Source: BACL27 sp964203235 | GTDB lineage: Bacteria; Actinomycetota; Acidimicrobiia; Acidimicrobiales; Ilumatobacteraceae | Assembly (NCBI GenBank): GCA_964203235.1 | Contig: CAXNLE010000001.1 | Span: 372,001 to 436,000 of the forward strand | Length of the DNA: 64,000 bases | Direction of reading: 5' to 3' | Part shown: piece by piece, positions 60,133 to 64,000 of the stretch | Layout: each line of letters begins with the position of its first letter | How positions within the stretch are numbered: position 1 is the stretch's first letter | The notes under the pieces: generated by a model | Seen by the model: the letters and a program-made list of their open reading frames with translations, nothing else | Database searches by the model: none | Told to the model about the DNA's origin: nothing | Made by a program: the position numbers and the translations under genes

Positions 60133-60969
60133 ATGCAGGTAGTCGTAACAAAGCACCACGGACTCGGAAACGACTTTCTCGTTCTTGAAACGTCACAAAT
60201 TGAAGCAGTGCCCGAAGTTGAAATCGCAAAAATAGATTGGCCAAGTATTGCCAAACAATGGTGTGATCGCGAAACAGGCATCGGGGCCGACGGTTTGTTG
60301 TTGCTATCGCGTCAAGGTGAGTTCAAATTGGCAATGCAATTATTTAACCAAGACGGGTCACGCGCCGAGATGAGCGGTAATGGCATCAGATGTTTAGTAC
60401 AGGCTGCATTTGACCTAGATGGTTGTGATGAGCCAGTCACCTACACGGTTGAGACAGATGCAGGTGATCGTGTTGTAGATGTACAACCAGTTTCACACGA
60501 AGAGGTGACAGCAAGTGTTGACATGGGTCATATCGAGAATTTAGATGAGCCTCAAAACTGGTCGACAATTGGTTGCGATCCGAATCGGCCTGTAATTCAC
60601 TTGTCCGTTGGCAACCCTCACTCTGTGGTTGGTGTTGAGGACGTCGAACTCGTCAACTTAGTAGAAATCGGGTTGAAGGTTCCGCAAGTTAATTTAGAGA
60701 TAGTCGAGGCAGGACCAGAGAGCAACGCGATCACGATGCGAGTGCACGAACGTGGAGCGGGAATCACTCAAGCCTGCGGAACCGGCGCATGCGCAAGTGC
60801 ATGGGCGGCAAACAAGTGGGGTCTTGTGCCATCTTCAGTCACTGAGATACTCGTGCACCAACCTGGCGGCGATGCGACCGTTCGAATAAATCATCCGCAA
60901 CCAGGTCACGTAACGCTCATTGGTCCAGCGCACTTTTCTTCGCGCCACAATTTAGAGATTATTTCGTGA
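60133..60969 (+). CDS. dapF: Diaminopimelate epimerase
   Basis: A 278-residue epimerase. KHHGLGNDFLVLETSQIEAV at the start, MSGNGIRCLVQAAFDLDGCD holds one catalytic Cys, and QACGTGACASAWAANKWGLV the other. It converts LL- to meso-diaminopimelate for lysine and peptidoglycan. It overlaps hflX by 4 bp. Confidence 0.96.
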   Translation: MQVVVTKHHGLGNDFLVLETSQIEAVPEVEIAKIDWPSIAKQWCDRETGIGADGLLLLSRQGEFKLAMQLFNQDGSRAEMSGNGIRCLVQAAFDLDGCDEPVTYTVETDAGDRVVDVQPVSHEEVTASVDMGHIENLDEPQNWSTIGCDPNRPVIHLSVGNPHSVVGVEDVELVNLVEIGLKVPQVNLEIVEAGPESNAITMRVHERGAGITQACGTGACASAWAANKWGLVPSSVTEILVHQPGGDATVRINHPQPGHVTLIGPAHFSSRHNLEIIS

Positions 60970-62264
60970 ATACTCCGTACCAAGAGGCGCTCGGTTCAAC
61001 ACTTATCTCTCGCGGTATTCGCGAAAAAATTGTTTTAGTTGCAGTCACGATGTCTGATCGCACCGACGATGAGACTCAAGATTCGCTAGACGAACTTGCC
61101 CAGTTAATTGATACGGCTGGTGCAGACGAGGTTGCGCGAATTACTCAGCGCCGTGATGCACCTGACAGCGCGTATTACATCGGTAAAGGAAAAGTTGAAG
61201 AACTCAAAGAACTTTGTCTTGCACTCGACTCTGACACTGTCGTCTTCGATAATGAACTTTCGCCTGGTCAGCAATATAACTTAGAAAAACTTCTCGGTCG
61301 CACTGCGCTTGATCGCACAGCGGTGATTCTTGATATTTTCGCGCAGAACGCACACACCCTTGAAGGTAAAGCCCAAGTTGAATTGGCGTTGCTGAGATAT
61401 CGCCTACCGAGAATTCGGCGTGGTGCGAAAGCTGGGTTGTCTCAGCAGGCGGGTGGCATTGGCTCGCGTGGTCCTGGTGAAACCAAACTTGAAGTTGATC
61501 GTCGTCGTATCAGTGAGCGAATCAGCCGCCTAGATCGTGAACTTGACGGTTTGCAAAAAACTCGGCAAGAACAACGTAAGGGCCGTGGTCGAAGTGGTCT
61601 CGGCGCTGTGGCGATAGTCGGTTACACGAATGCTGGCAAATCATCTGTGCTCAACCGGTTGACGAGTGCTGGGGTTCTAGTTGAAAATCGGTTATTCGCA
61701 ACACTTGACCCAACGACACGTCGACTTGCTTTGCCTGGTGGTGAACCGGTGCTGTTATCAGACACCGTGGGTTTCGTTCGACGCTTGCCACACGGATTGA
61801 TTGAAGCATTTAAGAGCACACTTGAAGTTGCTACTGCGAGTGATCTGCTAATCCACGTAGTTGATTCATCGGCAGTAGACCCGAACGGTCAGATAATTGC
61901 GGTTCGCGAAATACTCTCTGAAATCGGCGCAGATAAAGTGCCCGAGTTATTGCTCATAAATAAAATCGACCTTGACCCAGATTCTGCAAAGCGCCTTGTT
62001 CAAGAACATCATGGGGCCGTCGCGTTTTCTGCTGCAACTGGTGATGGCTTAAATGGTTTACTTTTAGCGATCGGTGACCGAATGCGGGCATTGACAACGG
62101 TGATTGAATTATTAATACCGTATGATCGTGGCGACATAGTGGCCACAGTGCATCGAGAGGGTGAAGTTGTGTCAACATCAAACGAAGAAGTTGGTATGCG
62201 AATTCGAGCACGGCTCGCCGATGCCAGCGCTGGGCGCCTAAGCCAATTTGTAGTCGCCCAATGA
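60966..62264 (+). CDS. hflX: GTPase HflX
   Basis: A 432-residue ribosome-associated GTPase. The N-terminal HflX domain has DAPDSAYYIGKGKVEELKEL and the Gly-rich linker GGIGSRGPGETKLEVDRR. G1 is VAIVGYTNAGKSSVLNRLTS, G3 LLSDTVGFVRRLPHGLIEAF (D-T-V-G) and G4 LLINKIDL. It splits stalled 70S ribosomes. It overlaps dapC by 4 bp. Confidence 0.95.
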   Translation: MNTPYQEALGSTLISRGIREKIVLVAVTMSDRTDDETQDSLDELAQLIDTAGADEVARITQRRDAPDSAYYIGKGKVEELKELCLALDSDTVVFDNELSPGQQYNLEKLLGRTALDRTAVILDIFAQNAHTLEGKAQVELALLRYRLPRIRRGAKAGLSQQAGGIGSRGPGETKLEVDRRRISERISRLDRELDGLQKTRQEQRKGRGRSGLGAVAIVGYTNAGKSSVLNRLTSAGVLVENRLFATLDPTTRRLALPGGEPVLLSDTVGFVRRLPHGLIEAFKSTLEVATASDLLIHVVDSSAVDPNGQIIAVREILSEIGADKVPELLLINKIDLDPDSAKRLVQEHHGAVAFSAATGDGLNGLLLAIGDRMRALTTVIELLIPYDRGDIVATVHREGEVVSTSNEEVGMRIRARLADASAGRLSQFVVAQ

Positions 62265-63364
62265 CCCAAGGTTTTGTTCCGCCGCCATATCCGTATGACC
62301 GGCTTGATAGGTTCAAGCCACTCGCGAATAAATTTGAGGGCGGTCTTGTAGATCTCTCGATTGGCACCCCATGCGACGCGCCAACTTCAGGAATAATCGC
62401 TGCGCTCTCTTCATCTAATAGCGAACGCGGATATCCGCCGAGTATCGGTTCAGATGCTTTGCGAAAAGCCGCCCAAGACTGGATGCAACGCAAGTTTCAA
62501 ATTTCTGTATCGACTTCGCAGATCGCAGCATGTATCGGCAGCAAAGAGTTCGTCGCTACTACGCCGCAATATATGAAACTGCGTTCGCCAAATCGTGACA
62601 CAGTTTTGTTTCCGGCTGTTTCGTACCCAACTTATGAGATGGGAGCAATCTTGGCCGGTTGTCGACCTGTGGCGGTGCCGATGACACCAAGTGGCGGTCT
62701 TGATCTTTCAAAAATTTCTGATGCCGATGTTAAACGTGCACTGATGATTTGGAGCAACTCTCCAAATAATCCAACTGGAGCACTGGATGACCTTGCAGCA
62801 CTCGCTGCGTGGGGTCAAAAAAACGCGGTTCCGGTTTTTAGCGACGAGTGTTATGTTGAATTCACTTGGGCCCGTCAGCCTGAATCTATTTTGCAACACA
62901 GCCTTGAAGGCGTTGTGGCATTGCATTCACTTTCGAAGCGTTCAAATTTGGCAGGGTTACGTGTGGGCTTTTATGCGGGTGACGCAGAGATAGTCAACTA
63001 CTTAAAAGAAGTTCGTAAACATGTCGGAATGCTTGTGCCGGGGCCTGCTCAAAGCGCGGCGGTTGTCGCGCTCAACGATGATGCACATGTGGAAGTGCAA
63101 CGTGATGTTTATAAACATCGTCTTGAAAAGATGGCCAGTGTGTTGACCAAATGGTCAGGATTCGATATTCAACCCCCTAGCGGTGGTTTTTATTTGTGGT
63201 TCGATGCAAACGACGGCTGGGCGTTTGCCGAGCGTTTGGCGAGAGAAGGCGGCGCGCTTATCAGCCCTGGAGACTTTTATGGTTCAGGGGGAGCAAATAA
63301 TGTAAGAGTGGCTGTTGTCCAACCCGATGACAAGATCGAACTAGTCGCCAACCGATTAGGTTGA
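62261..63364 (+). CDS. dapC: Succinyldiaminopimelate aminotransferase (DapC)
   Basis: A 367-residue class I/II aminotransferase. GGLVDLSIGTPCDAPTSG, SNSPNNPTGALDDLAALAAW and ALHSLSKRSNLAGLRVGFYA (Lys of the Schiff base) define the fold. Position next to dapF points to succinyl-DAP transamination, as annotated for actinobacterial neighbours. End of the dapF-hflX-dapC overlap chain. Confidence 0.87.
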   Translation: MTQGFVPPPYPYDRLDRFKPLANKFEGGLVDLSIGTPCDAPTSGIIAALSSSNSERGYPPSIGSDALRKAAQDWMQRKFQISVSTSQIAACIGSKEFVATTPQYMKLRSPNRDTVLFPAVSYPTYEMGAILAGCRPVAVPMTPSGGLDLSKISDADVKRALMIWSNSPNNPTGALDDLAALAAWGQKNAVPVFSDECYVEFTWARQPESILQHSLEGVVALHSLSKRSNLAGLRVGFYAGDAEIVNYLKEVRKHVGMLVPGPAQSAAVVALNDDAHVEVQRDVYKHRLEKMASVLTKWSGFDIQPPSGGFYLWFDANDGWAFAERLAREGGALISPGDFYGSGGANNVRVAVVQPDDKIELVANRLG

Positions 63365-63369
63365 AGTAT

Positions 63370-64000
63370 GTGAACTCGGCCTTTCGTTCTGTCGGAAGGT
63401 TTGGACTTGGAGCATTTTTTTCGCGTCGATTTTTTTGGTAGTTGATACATTGCTGGTACCGCGAATATTTGATGCAGCGCGACTAGCCGCTTACGCTCAA
63501 AGCGATTATTGGAGCGAAGATTTCGTCAAAGAGTCAACGACGGTTACCGACGGAGAAATTATTCGTCAGACATCGGTCGGAGAAGTATCAATTATGACTG
63601 ACTTTGACGGACGCTATATCAATGTTGTGAATGGTTTGCGAGTTACAGAGCCTTTGCCAGCCAATCCGACTCGACGCATCGTCGCGTTTGGAGGCTCGAC
63701 AACGTTCTGTGCGGAGGTGCCCGATGCCTTGACGTGGCCATCACAGCTTGCACAACGTGTATTCGATCGTGAAACACAAGTCATAAATGCCGGCCTCTCG
63801 GGAGCAGAGTTCGCTAACCGAGTAGAAGCACTCGAAGGATTAAATTCAACACGTTCAGGCGATGTCGCAATTTTCTTTGTTGGCGTCAATGATGCGGTTA
63901 TCGGTTATCAAGCAAATCATGTCGTAGGGCCCCTCGCGCGTTGGCCTCGACTGCGTCGTTTAATCGAAGTGACAATGAGTTGGAGCAGATCGGGTCGCAT
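63370..64000 (+). CDS. SGNH/GDSL hydrolase with N-terminal membrane anchor, 3' end outside; possible frameshift in a T7 tract
   Basis: From 63435 to the edge one frame codes a membrane segment (LVVDTLLVPRIF...), then RIVAFGGSTTFCAEVP (SGNH block I, GGST) near 63680, TQVINAGLSGAEFANRVEAL (block II-like Gly) and VAIFFVGVNDAVIGYQ (block III, GVND). No normal start precedes the anchor in this frame: only TTG 63435 and 63450. A GTG at 63370, 5 bp after dapC, opens another frame coding MNSAFRSVGRFGLGAFF. One extra T in the T7 run 63415-63421 would join the two. The full frame is open at the window end, so the active-site His block is not seen. It probably deacylates a cell-wall or surface glycan. 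Confidence 0.7.

Noticed and set aside
1..64000. CRISPR arrays, IS elements, rRNA genes and prophage
   Set aside because: No short regular repeats, transposase or integrase motifs, rRNA signatures or phage genes were seen anywhere in the window.

Overview
The window looks like chromosomal DNA from an actinobacterium, most likely of the class Acidimicrobiia with a streamlined, mid-GC genome (aquatic acIV/Ilumatobacter-like). This placement is inferred from gene content: a fused E2-E1 2-oxoglutarate dehydrogenase (Kgd), a UvrD2-type helicase with a C-terminal HRDC-like region, a GTP-dependent PEP carboxykinase, a PPOX/F420-type oxidoreductase, DUF2469, a SepIVA-like coiled-coil gene next to yceD, and an actinobacterial LexA box in front of recA. 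No phage, IS element, rRNA or CRISPR array is visible.

Layout. 1-16.9 kb: ettA (cut by the window edge), a PuuD-like membrane protein, kgd, a PPOX oxidoreductase, an FAD monooxygenase/DUF3500 pair, an NYN-S1 RNase-like protein, xthA, a thioesterase, uvrD2, a PH-domain membrane protein, then an alpha/beta hydrolase, a CoA transferase, a PIG-L deacetylase and a histidine phosphatase. 16.9-22.0 kb: a sugar island with RfbH (3-dehydrase), a GT2 glycosyltransferase, a ThDP enzyme and an SDR. 22-24.5 kb: a small membrane protein, pckG and a cold-shock-like protein. 24.5-27.1 kb: a two-gene sugar cassette (class III aminotransferase plus SDR) bounded by 145-bp direct repeats. Each repeat carries the promoter and first codons of the downstream DAK2 gene. 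27-44.8 kb: a long housekeeping block, DAK2-recG-rsmD-coaD-(SepIVA-like)-yceD-rpmF-plsX-rnc-mutM-smc-ftsY-ffh-rpsP-khpA-rimM-trmD-rplS-DUF2469-yraN. 44.8-54.3 kb: small proteins, an enoyl-CoA hydratase, rpe and a TrmA-like methyltransferase, interleaved with glycan genes (methyltransferase, GT2-methyltransferase fusion, TIGR04372-like GT, GT2, nucleotidyltransferase), then tRNA-Lys and tRNA-His. 54.4-64 kb: a HemL-like aminotransferase, DUF983, recA, miaB, miaA, dapF, hflX, dapC and the start of a membrane-anchored SGNH hydrolase.

How it fits together. The core blocks serve translation (ribosomal proteins, tRNA and rRNA modification, SRP), DNA repair (recA, recG, uvrD2, xthA, mutM) and central carbon metabolism (kgd, pckG, rpe). 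Surface-glycan genes lie between them as singletons, pairs or fours rather than in one locus. The most unusual structure is the repeat-bounded cassette at 24.5-27.1 kb, which appears to have captured a copy of the DAK2 gene's own promoter. A second pattern across the window is a TANNNT hexamer 6-8 nt before many start codons that lack a Shine-Dalgarno sequence, which suggests common leaderless transcription.
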